This document shows positions 1-5,028 of a stretch of DNA of 5,028 nt, piece after piece. The first letter of the stretch is position 1. Each line of letters begins with the position of its first letter. Position numbers and translations under genes: made by a program. Origin of the DNA: Burkholderiaceae bacterium (lineage in GTDB: Bacteria; Pseudomonadota; Gammaproteobacteria; Burkholderiales; Burkholderiaceae); contig JAGOEY010000152.1 of NCBI GenBank assembly GCA_017997515.1, positions 1 through 5,028 of the forward strand. The letters run 5' to 3'. A model generated the notes under the pieces. The model was not told where the DNA came from. It worked only from the letters and a program-made list of their open reading frames with translations, and ran no database searches.

Positions 1-357
1 GCACTGGCCTACCGGCGCGGGCTGGAGGTGATCGTCACCGGTGTGTGTGAAACCGACTACTCCGGTTACCCCGATTGCCGCGACGACAGCATGAAGGCCA
101 TGCAACTGGCCCTGTCGCTGGGCATGGACAAACGTTTCCTGATCGAAACCCCGCTGATGTGGATCGACAAGGCCGAGACCTGGCGGCTGGCGCAGCAGCT
201 GGGTGGGCAGCCGTTGGTGGATTTGATCGTGGAGCACACCCACACCTGTTACCTGGGTGACCGCAGCCACCGCCAGGACTGGGGTTATGGCTGCGGCACC
301 TGCCCGGCATGTGATTTGCGGGCCAAGGGTTTTGCACGGTTTGTGCAGGCGGGGTAA
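1..357 (+). CDS. queC: 7-cyano-7-deazaguanine (preQ0) synthase QueC, C-terminal part
   Basis: QueC is a cytosolic enzyme that converts 7-carboxy-7-deazaguanine, ammonia and ATP to preQ0, a step on the way to queuosine in tRNA. The left window edge removes the start and the N-terminal ATP-binding PP-loop. The reading frame is open from base 1 and 118 residues remain, about half of the usual 220-240. Visible family motifs are [17 protein letters not shown] (fragment residues 13-29), [12 protein letters not shown] (50-61), and a C-terminal zinc site with Cys83, Cys98, Cys101 and Cys104, the last three in CGTCPAC. The loop between the first and second cysteine is 14 residues, longer than in E. 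coli QueC as I remember it, but I recall this HTCYLGDR form from other proteobacteria. The gene is convergent with the mscS-like gene and ends in TAA. The assignment is secure; upstream regulation (for example a preQ1 riboswitch) cannot be judged because it lies outside the window. Confidence 0.96.
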   Translation, partial: ALAYRRGLEVIVTGVCETDYSGYPDCRDDSMKAMQLALSLGMDKRFLIETPLMWIDKAETWRLAQQLGGQPLVDLIVEHTHTCYLGDRSHRQDWGYGCGTCPACDLRAKGFARFVQAG

Positions 358-364
358 TTTGTTA

Positions 365-392
365 ATAAAACAGGCTTTTGCGCTTGTTTTAT
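365..392 (+). terminator. Hairpin after queC, probable terminator
   Basis: Arms 365-375 (ATAAAACAGGC) and 382-392 (GCTTGTTTTAT) pair over 11 positions with one G-U and a 6-nt loop. The hairpin starts 7 nt after the queC stop, and the right arm is T-rich (387-390). The position and the A-rich/T-rich ends suit an intrinsic terminator for queC, usable in both directions between convergent genes. There is no long T-run outside the stem, so termination strength is uncertain. The segment 380-398 can form an alternative imperfect stem (GCGCTT with AAGGGC). Confidence 0.55.
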
Positions 393-401
393 AAGGGCTA
401 A

Positions 402-422
402 TTGCTATTTAATTTGTAGCAA
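402..422 (-). terminator. Second hairpin in the convergent gap, possible mscS-side terminator
   Basis: Perfect 6-bp inverted repeat TTGCTA (402-407) and TAGCAA (417-422) around a 9-nt AT-rich loop, about 20 nt beyond the stop codon of the minus-strand mscS-like gene. It is weak as a GC stem. Together with the 365-392 hairpin it fills the gap 358-443, and the pair resembles the short palindromic intergenic sequences (GCGCTTGT...AAGCGC next to GCTA...TAGC) that I recall from Comamonadaceae. The role is inferred from position only. Confidence 0.3.
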
Positions 423-443
423 AATAAGGCCGCCCCACACGCC

Positions 444-1269
444 TTACGCGTTTTGGGTTACCACCACGTTCTGCGCGGGCATCGGGGCCGGGAAGCCCGC
501 TTCGGCCAGTGCTTCACGCAGCACCTGGTTGGTGTCGAAATACACCTGCCAGTAGTGGTCGTTGTGGCAGTAGGGGCGCACCGCCAGCACTGGGCCGACC
601 AGGTTGAATTCGAGGATGTCGATTTCGATCGGGGGGGGTTGCCAGCACGTTGGGCAGGGCTGCAATCTTTTCGCGCAGCAGGGCGATGGCCGCACGGTGG
701 TCGGCGGCACCCGACAGCTGGCACTTCAGTTCTACCCGGCGGAACGGGTTGGTCACGAAGTTCTGGATGTTGTCGCCAAAGATCTTGTTGTTGCCGATCA
801 CGGTGGACACGTTGTCGGGTGTGTTCAACGTGGTGGCGAACAGGCCGATTTCGGTCACGGTGCCGGTGACACCGGCCACGGTGACGAAGTCACCCACCTT
901 GAAGGGCCGCAGCGTGATCATGAAAGCACCTGCTGCGAAGTTGGCCAGCAGCCCAGCCCAGGCCGCGCCAATGGCGATACCGATACCCGCCACCAGTGCG
1001 GCGAACGTGGTGGTCTGTACGCCGAAGTAGCCCAGGATACCGATCACCAGGAACACGTTCAGCGTGACCGACACCACCGAGCTGAGGTAACGCAGCACGG
1101 TGGGGTCCACCTTCTGGCGCTCCAGGGCTTTGCGGATCATGCCCAGCACCAGACCGATCAGCCAGCGGCCAACGACCCAGAAAACGAGTGCGCCCAGCAC
1201 CTTGAGGCCCACGGTGGTCACCGCGGCAACAAAGATGTCCTGGTAACGGGTGATATCTGTTGTGTCCAT
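444..1269 (-). CDS. mscS: MscS-family small-conductance mechanosensitive channel, frameshifted at a C8 tract
   Basis: This is an inner-membrane channel of the MscS type, which opens under membrane tension to release solutes on hypo-osmotic shock. Read from ATG at 1269, residues 13-42, 62-84 and 86-120 are hydrophobic. The third helix is rich in Gly/Ala (GIGIAIGAAWAGLLANFAAG, 95-114) and leads into RPFKVGDFV (121-129), the classic pore-helix to beta-domain junction. GNNKI (159-163) and NPFRR (174-178) follow, as in E. coli MscS. The frame is broken at a run of eight C on the coding strand (plus-strand G631-638): as written it continues 38 unrelated residues to a stop at 514. With seven C it continues after Pro213 into IEIDILEFNLVGPVLAVRPY and the rest of the C-terminal alpha/beta domain, giving 274 residues (E. 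coli MscS has 286) and a TAA at 444. An AGGAG ribosome site lies about 8 nt before the ATG. The family call is secure; whether the break is real or a sequencing error is open. Confidence 0.88.
631..638 (-). other. Homopolymer tract (C8 on coding strand) that causes the mscS frameshift
   Basis: Eight consecutive G in the plus strand fall within the codons for Thr211-Pro213 of the channel. Removing one base (or adding two) joins the N-terminal 213 residues to the conserved 61-residue C-terminal part in one frame. Such tracts are a common site of read errors and also of slipped-strand length change in living cells. Confidence 0.85.
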
Positions 1270-1288
1270 TTCTCTCTCTCCTCGAATT

Positions 1289-1308
1289 AAAAAATCGCCC
1301 GACGGGCG
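1289..1308 (-). terminator. GC hairpin plus T-run in the mscS leader
   Basis: On the minus strand CGCCC (from 1308) pairs with GGGCG (to 1296) around a 3-nt loop GTC. After one A comes a run of six T (plus-strand A1289-1294). This is a compact intrinsic-terminator shape. It ends about 20 nt before the mscS ATG at 1269, immediately upstream of the AGGAG ribosome site, so there is little room for a promoter downstream of it. It may stop read-through from the ABC transporter gene, or act as an attenuator in the mscS leader. The stem is only 5 bp, so strength is uncertain. Confidence 0.5.
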
Positions 1309-1340
1309 GTCAAAATTCTAGTCGGCAAGCAACCCAATAG

Positions 1341-1365
1341 CACGCGGAGAATGTGCGCCCGCGTG
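1341..1365. repeat. Inverted repeat in the mscS/ABC gap
   Basis: CACGCGG (1341-1347) and CCGCGTG (1359-1365) are perfect 7-bp arms around an 11-nt loop. The repeat lies between the end of the ABC transporter gene and the start of the mscS-like gene. It could be an operator or part of an RNA structure; nothing in the sequence shows which. Confidence 0.4.
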
Positions 1366-1382
1366 GACGGTTGTTTTTAGGG

Positions 1383-1408
1383 AAAATGGGCTGTAGCACC
1401 CATTTTTT
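1383..1408 (-). terminator. Hairpin after the ABC transporter gene, probable terminator
   Basis: AAAATGGG (1383-1390) and CCCATTTT (1399-1406) are perfect 8-bp arms around an 8-nt loop, with T continuing to 1408 on the plus strand. The hairpin lies about 40 nt downstream of the stop codon of the minus-strand ABC transporter. The AT outer pairs and GC inner pairs give an A-stem-T form that would work in either direction. On the minus strand the T-rich part is only the right arm itself, so this is a plausible rather than a strong terminator. Confidence 0.5.
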
Positions 1409-1447
1409 CTTTGGTCTTTGCTTCTGAATTTATAGCGATCTGCAGCT

Positions 1448-3247
1448 TCAGCCCCCAGCCGCTTGCGGCAGTTTTTGGGCCCGGATGGTGAACAGTGATT
1501 CTTCGTCGGGTGGCCGTGTCTCTAGCAGCCATTGCTGGGTGTGGAACGCCGCTACCGTGGGCCGGTGGGCGATGGAGATGAGTGCACCATCGCGGCGCTG
1601 CACCAGGTCGGTGAGCCTTGTGTACACCGTCTGTTCAGCGGCGGAGTCCAGTGCGCTGGTGGCTTCGTCGGCAAAGATCCAGCGGGGTTGTTTGAGGAAC
1701 ACGCGCGCAATCGCCAGGCGCTGGCGTTCACCGCCACTCAAGCGCTGGCCCCAGGCATCGTCTTCGTCCAGCCGGTCAACCAGGTGCGGCAGCAGTGCGT
1801 CATGCAGCGCCTGGGCCAGGGCTTCATCGGTGTACTTGCTGGCGGGCTCGGGATAGGCCAACGCGTCGCGCAGCGGGCCTTGTGGCAGGTACGGGTGCTG
1901 GGGAATAAACATGGCCTCGTCGCGGAAGTTTGCGGGCAGTGCCACGGTGCCGCTGGCATGGGGCCAGATGCCGGCGATGGCGCGGAACAGCGTGGACTTG
2001 CCGCTGCCCGACGGCCCGTTGACAACAATGCGGTCGCCTGGCTGAGCGTCCAGATACGCGCGTGCCAGCAAGGTGCCCTGGGGCAGGCCCAGCGCCAGGT
2101 TGTCCAGATGCAGGCCGCCGTCGGTGCTGGTGTGGTTCTCTACGGTGGGCGACAGGCTGGCCTCGTGGCGCTTCAGCGCGTCGTCAAAATGGGTCAATCG
2201 GTCGGTGGTCGCGCGCCACACGGCCAGGGTGCTGTAGTTCTCCACGAACCAGCTGAGTGCGCCCTGCACCCGATCAAAAGCCGAGGCAATCTGCATCAGC
2301 TCGCCCAGCTGGATAGCGCCGCTGAAAAAGCGCGGAGCCGCCAGGATGAAGGGAAAAATCACCGCCGCCTGGCCGAAGAAGCTGGTGAACCACACCAGCC
2401 GCTTTTGCGTGCGGATGAGCTGAAAGTAATTACCCACCACGCTGCTGAACCGCAGGTCCAGCTGCTGGCTTTCCACGCGTGCGCCGCGGTCAAGCGCGAT
2501 GGATTCACTTGCGTCACGCACCCGCACCATGTGGTGCCGGAAGTTGGCCTCCAGCCTCTGCTGTTCGTAGTTGAGTTTGATTTGGGGTTTGCCTACATAG
2601 TGCGTGATGACGCTGCCCACCACGCAGTACAACACCGCCATCCAGACCATAAAACCCGGAATGGTGTACGTGCTGCCTTGCACCTCGAAGCTGAAGGCTC
2701 CACTCAGTCCCCACAGGATGCCGACAAAACTCACGAGTGTGACCACAGCGTTGAGCAGGCCCATCGACAGCGACACGGAATAGGCCGTGAACTGGTTCAC
2801 GTCTTCCTGGATACGCTGGTCCGGGTTGTCGGGGCTGCCGACCGTCGTGCCGGTGAAGCGGGCCAGCTCCATGCGGTAGAACGCATCGTGGCCGAGCCAG
2901 CGCGCCAGATACTGGCGTGTCATCCAGGCCCGCCAGTTCACCTCCAATAACTGCGTGAGGTAAAACTTGTAGACCGCGATGATGATGAACGCAAACGCCA
3001 GGTAGCTGAAGCGGCCCAGCTGCTGCCAGAACACCACCTGGTCCTTGTTCTGCAACGCGTCGTAGAACACGCGGTTCCAGTCGTTGAGCAGCACCAGCAT
3101 GTACACAGCGGCCAGGTTCAGCACCACGATGGCCGCCAGCAGGCCCCGTGCCTTCCATTTTTCTTCCGACCGGAAATAGGGCGTGGACAGTGCCCAGACT
3201 TTGGCCGCCGTGGCCTTGAAGCTGGCGAATTTACCGGGAGAATTCAT
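1448..3247 (-). CDS. ABC transporter, fused permease and ATPase (YddA/ABCD-SbmA type)
   Basis: This 599-residue half-transporter should dimerise in the inner membrane. It has about six membrane segments in residues 36-305 (clear ones near 36-55, 80-100, 160-182, 196-215 and 286-305), followed by a nucleotide-binding domain. NPDQRIQED (141-149) is the hallmark of the YddA/SbmA/peroxisomal ABCD permease family. The ATPase motifs are complete: Walker A GPSGSGKST (411-419), Q-loop Gln450, signature LSGGERQR (503-510), Walker B WIFADE with Glu528, D-loop SALD (531-534) and H-loop His561. It should therefore be active. The family moves varied cargo (peptides in SbmA/BacA, fatty acyl-CoA or cobalamin in ABCD and Rv1819c), so direction and substrate here are unknown. 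I chose ATG 3247 because AGGA lies 7 nt before it and the following MNSPGKF-start sequence fits the family length; a TTG at 3316 and an ATG at 3283 are in frame but poorly supported. It lies alone between two hairpin-rich gaps. Confidence 0.92.
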   Translation of the reverse strand: MNSPGKFASFKATAAKVWALSTPYFRSEEKWKARGLLAAIVVLNLAAVYMLVLLNDWNRVFYDALQNKDQVVFWQQLGRFSYLAFAFIIIAVYKFYLTQLLEVNWRAWMTRQYLARWLGHDAFYRMELARFTGTTVGSPDNPDQRIQEDVNQFTAYSVSLSMGLLNAVVTLVSFVGILWGLSGAFSFEVQGSTYTIPGFMVWMAVLYCVVGSVITHYVGKPQIKLNYEQQRLEANFRHHMVRVRDASESIALDRGARVESQQLDLRFSSVVGNYFQLIRTQKRLVWFTSFFGQAAVIFPFILAAPRFFSGAIQLGELMQIASAFDRVQGALSWFVENYSTLAVWRATTDRLTHFDDALKRHEASLSPTVENHTSTDGGLHLDNLALGLPQGTLLARAYLDAQPGDRIVVNGPSGSGKSTLFRAIAGIWPHASGTVALPANFRDEAMFIPQHPYLPQGPLRDALAYPEPASKYTDEALAQALHDALLPHLVDRLDEDDAWGQRLSGGERQRLAIARVFLKQPRWIFADEATSALDSAAEQTVYTRLTDLVQRRDGALISIAHRPTVAAFHTQQWLLETRPPDEESLFTIRAQKLPQAAGG

Positions 3248-3332
3248 GGGGGTGTCCTGGGCCGTGTGCAGATGGGCACACATCGTAGCCCCGGTCAGCC
3301 CGTCTGGCTTAGCCAAACCTTAACGTGGAACA

Positions 3333-3413
3333 CACCCCCGAAGCGCCTGCGGCGCTTCCCCCTCAAGGGGGCGCACCTGGTGGCCTGGCAGAGCCAGTTC
3401 CACGGGTGCTCTG
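3333..3413. repeat. Tandem-hairpin intergenic repeat of Comamonadaceae type
   Basis: Three inverted repeats follow each other: GAAGCGCC (3340-3347) with GGCGCTTC (3351-3358) around TGC; CCCCCT (3358-3363) with AGGGGG (3366-3371) around CA; and CTGGC (3385-3389) with GCCAG (3393-3397) around AGA. All are perfect. From memory, the sequence GAAGCGCCTNCGGCGCTTC followed by CCCCCTCAAGGGGG is a dispersed high-copy intergenic element in Comamonadaceae; I could not count copies. It lies in the gap of about 250 nt (3248-3494) between the EF-hand gene and the ABC gene, both on the minus strand, and may end the upstream transcript although no T-run follows. The exact ends of the repeat are estimates. 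The 10-bp palindrome AGGCATGCCT is at 3418-3427. I see no convincing sigma-70 promoter in this gap. Confidence 0.7.
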
Positions 3414-3494
3414 GTAAAGGCATGCCTATTTCACACGGCGTTTTTCATCATCCAGTGTCATCATTTACGACAGTTGGAACTCCTGCGGTCTGCC

Positions 3495-3830
3495 TTACTG
3501 CGGAGCCGAAGCAGCCCTCTTGGCCGCGTCGCGTTGTGCGCGGTAGGCCTTGGCAAACACGCGGATTTCCTCGAAGTCAACAAACCCGTCGTGGTTGCTG
3601 TCGGCCGTATCAAAGGCGTCCGCCAGGCGGGAGAACATGACAACCTCGTCGCGCGAGAGTTGGCCGTCGTGGTTGGCGTCGAGCAGCTTGAACTGCAGCG
3701 CGGCCAGTTGTTCGCCCTTGCTCACAGGTGGCGGGGTGTCGGGTGTGTCGCCCGGGGTCTGCGCCAGTAATGCCGTGGAGGTGGCACAGGCCACCACCAA
3801 GGTCAGTGCCATCGCAGACAGGCGTCTCAT
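3495..3830 (-). CDS. Small exported EF-hand calcium-binding protein
   Basis: The product has 111 residues. A signal sequence is clear: MRR, a hydrophobic core (about 5-16), then a likely signal peptidase I cut after ALLA (Gln24 first). A Cys at position 15 preceded by LVVA could alternatively be a lipobox, giving a lipoprotein. A Pro/Thr-rich linker (25-35) precedes two canonical 12-residue EF-hand loops: DANHDGQLSRDE (51-62; ligands at D51, N53, D55, Q57, S59, E62) and DSNHDGFVDFEE (77-88; D77, N79, D81, F83 backbone, D85, E88). Both have the central Gly and final Glu, so the pair should bind two Ca2+ outside the cytoplasm. The tail (96-111) is Ala/Arg/Lys-rich. The start is fixed by an ATGA overlap with the stop of the upstream nucleotidase gene, which suggests translational coupling. 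A specific role is not known; it could be a calcium buffer or a sensor for a partner. Confidence 0.85.
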   Translation of the reverse strand: MRRLSAMALTLVVACATSTALLAQTPGDTPDTPPPVSKGEQLAALQFKLLDANHDGQLSRDEVVMFSRLADAFDTADSNHDGFVDFEEIRVFAKAYRAQRDAAKRAASAPQ

Positions 3831-4741
3831 GCGGCGTTCCGTGGGGTGTTGGCAATGCCGCTGTGCACATGGCCTGAAGGCACGTGCAGGGCCGCCGACG
3901 TGACGTGGCCGGTCTGGTCGTCGAAGAAGAAGTCGGGCTCGAACTCGCGCAGGAACGCGCCTTTTTCCAGCCCGCCGAGGAACATGGCTTCGTCCACCGC
4001 GATGTTCCAGCTCATCAGGGTCTGGATCGCGCGTTCGTGCGCCGGGGCGCTGCGGGCGGTGACCAGCGCGGTGCGGATACGCATGCCCGCGCTGCCTGCC
4101 TGCTGCAACCGGTGCAGTGCGGCCAGCAGCGGTTTAAATGGGCCGTCGGGCAGGGGCAGTGCAGCCTTGTCCGACTCGTGTTGCTGAAACGCGGCAAGGC
4201 CCTGGGCCTGGAACACCTGTTCGGCCTCGTCGGAAAACAGCACTGCGTCGCCGTCGAAGGCGATACGCACTTCGTTCGGGTTGGCCAGGCTGGCCTGCAC
4301 CGATTCGGTCAACACCCGCGCCGCCGGAAAGCCCAGGCGCAGCGCTTCCCGCACATCGTCGCCGTTGGCTGACAGAAACAGGTGGGCACCGAGCGGGCGC
4401 AGGTAACGGAACGGGTCGCGCCCCTGGGTGAACACACCGCGCTGCACCATCGGCAGGCCATGGGTTTTGGCCGAGCGGAACACCCGCATGCCGCTGACCG
4501 GGTCGTTGCGCGACAGCACCACCACCTCGACCTGCTGGTGCGCTGGGCTGTTAAACGCCAGCAGTTTGTGCACCAGCGAGAACGCGACGCCAGGCTTGGC
4601 CGCAATGTCCAGCCGCTTGCGCTGCAGCTCCACATAGGCCGCGTCGTCACCTTCGTCGAACAGCCGGTTCTCTTCCTCAAAGTCGAACAGCGCCCGCGAA
4701 GAAATCGCCACCACCAGCTTGTCGTCCAGCGTCACTGCCAT
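3827..4741 (-). CDS. 5'-nucleotidase, cytosolic type I (NT5C1-like) family
   Basis: This 304-residue protein has no signal sequence and should be cytosolic. It matches the bacterial relatives of cytosolic 5'-nucleotidase I, which dephosphorylate nucleoside monophosphates. Family stretches seen: LVVAISSRALFDFEEENRLF (9-28), PGVAFSLVHKLLAFN (50-64), VVVLSRNDPVSGMRVFRS (73-90), FRYLRPLGAHLFLSAN (111-126), and the HAD-like segment IAFDGDAVLFSDEAE (160-174) with Asp163 and Asp165 as probable nucleophile and acid/base. VTARSAPAHERAI (227-239), Lys260 in FLGGLEKGAFL, and FFFDDQ (271-276) with the Mg-binding Asp pair complete the HAD core. The enzyme looks intact. The ATG at 4741 comes 3 nt after the gspF stop; the only ribosome-site candidate is a weak GAAG inside the end of gspF, so coupled translation is likely. 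Its stop overlaps the EF-hand start. The exact nucleotide substrate (AMP, IMP, dNMP) cannot be read from sequence. A link with secretion is not evident; the position may be mere co-transcription. Confidence 0.88.
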   Translation of the reverse strand: MAVTLDDKLVVAISSRALFDFEEENRLFDEGDDAAYVELQRKRLDIAAKPGVAFSLVHKLLAFNSPAHQQVEVVVLSRNDPVSGMRVFRSAKTHGLPMVQRGVFTQGRDPFRYLRPLGAHLFLSANGDDVREALRLGFPAARVLTESVQASLANPNEVRIAFDGDAVLFSDEAEQVFQAQGLAAFQQHESDKAALPLPDGPFKPLLAALHRLQQAGSAGMRIRTALVTARSAPAHERAIQTLMSWNIAVDEAMFLGGLEKGAFLREFEPDFFFDDQTGHVTSAALHVPSGHVHSGIANTPRNAA

Positions 4742-4744
4742 GGG

Positions 4745-5028
4745 TTACTTCATGAGTTGGTTCAATTGAATAATCGGCATCAGCACCGCCAGCACGATCA
4801 GCATCACCACCAGCCCCATGGTCACGATCAGCAGTGGCTCCAGGAGGGTGGCCAGGGCCATGGCGCGGCGCTGTACTTCGGCGCTGAGTTGTACGGACGC
4901 ACGCTGCAGCATCAGCGGCAACTGGCCGGTCTGTTCACCCAGCCGGGCAAACATGGCCACCAGGCCGGGGAAACGCTTTTTCTGGGCCATGGCCGACGCC
5001 AGTGGCGCACCTTCACGCACCAGTACCA
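4745..5028 (-). CDS. gspF: Type II secretion system inner-membrane platform protein GspF, C-terminal end
   Basis: GspF is the polytopic inner-membrane platform protein of the type II secretion system, which couples the GspE ATPase to pseudopilus assembly. The last 93 residues are present; the frame is open through the right edge, so the start lies outside (the GTG at 5020 is internal). The fragment shows REGAPLASAM (4-13), the family motif GEQTGQLPLML (30-40), LLEPLLI (61-67) at the head of the final membrane helix (about 61-86), and the ending LMPIIQLNQLMK. The LNQL-type ending is typical of GspF rather than of the related type IV pilus protein PilC, which ends differently. A full protein is about 400 residues. 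The remaining gsp genes would be expected to the right of the window. It is followed after 3 nt by the nucleotidase gene, so it is probably not the last gene of its transcript. Confidence 0.92.
   Translation of the reverse strand, partial: VLVREGAPLASAMAQKKRFPGLVAMFARLGEQTGQLPLMLQRASVQLSAEVQRRAMALATLLEPLLIVTMGLVVMLIVLAVLMPIIQLNQLMK

Noticed and set aside
240..320. Longer spacing (14 residues) between the first two zinc cysteines of QueC
   Set aside because: It differs from E. coli, but I recall the same HTCYLGDR...CGTCPAC form in other proteobacterial QueC proteins, so it is a normal variant.
604..1290. Open frame of 228 codons on the plus strand opposite the mscS-like gene
   Set aside because: Composition is biased (many His, Gln, Gly), there is no family motif, and the opposite strand encodes a clear channel. 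It is a GC-driven shadow.
1532..2950. Long open frame of 472 codons on the plus strand
   Set aside because: It lies wholly opposite the ABC transporter gene, whose motifs are complete. The product is Gln/His/Val-rich with no recognisable domain, as expected from the antisense of GC-rich codons.
2514..3158. 214-codon minus-strand frame inside the ABC gene
   Set aside because: It is an out-of-frame reading of the permease domain; the in-frame protein shows membrane helices and family motifs.
3248..3316. Longer N-terminus of the ABC transporter from TTG 3316 or ATG 3283
   Set aside because: No good ribosome site precedes either codon, and the added 12-23 residues do not look like the family; ATG 3247 has AGGA at suitable spacing.
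3418..3427. Palindrome AGGCATGCCT as an operator
   Set aside because: A single 10-bp palindrome, not placed against a recognisable promoter, is not enough to support a binding site.
5018..5020. GTG at 5020 as a start codon for a 91-residue protein
   Set aside because: The frame continues through the window edge and the sequence is the middle of the second half of GspF, so this is an internal valine.

Overview
The window is a GC-rich bacterial chromosome segment that looks betaproteobacterial, most likely Burkholderiales/Comamonadaceae (Rhodoferax, Acidovorax or Polaromonas-like). This rests on the protein flavour, the GC-rich codon use with AT-rich intergenic gaps, and an intergenic hairpin repeat (about 3333-3413) of a type I remember from that family. 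No database search was possible, so the taxonomy is an inference.

Layout. The left edge holds the C-terminal half of queC (+ strand, preQ0 synthase of queuosine biosynthesis), which ends at 357. It faces five minus-strand genes across a short AT-rich convergent gap (358-443) that carries two hairpins. In their own direction of transcription (right to left) the minus-strand genes are: the 3' end of gspF (type II secretion inner-membrane platform, cut by the right edge); a cytosolic-type 5'-nucleotidase starting 3 nt after gspF; a small exported EF-hand protein whose ATG overlaps the nucleotidase stop codon (ATGA); a YddA/ABCD-type fused ABC transporter after a gap of about 250 nt; and an MscS-family mechanosensitive channel after a gap of about 180 nt.

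How they work together. gspF, the nucleotidase and the EF-hand gene are packed tightly enough to be one transcript with translational coupling, although no common pathway is obvious. The ABC transporter and the MscS channel are each preceded by a hairpin-rich gap and are probably separate units. Both are inner-membrane proteins.

The main anomaly is in the mscS-like gene. A run of eight C (coding strand; G in the + strand at 631-638) puts the conserved C-terminal 61 residues out of frame. With seven C the gene would encode a normal 274-residue channel. This could be a sequencing error, a recent mutation or a phase-variable tract, and the sequence alone cannot decide. A second point of interest is a compact GC hairpin plus T-run in the leader of that gene. 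I saw no mobile element, CRISPR array, tRNA, rRNA or clearly new defence or biosynthetic system. Apart from these points this is ordinary core-genome sequence.
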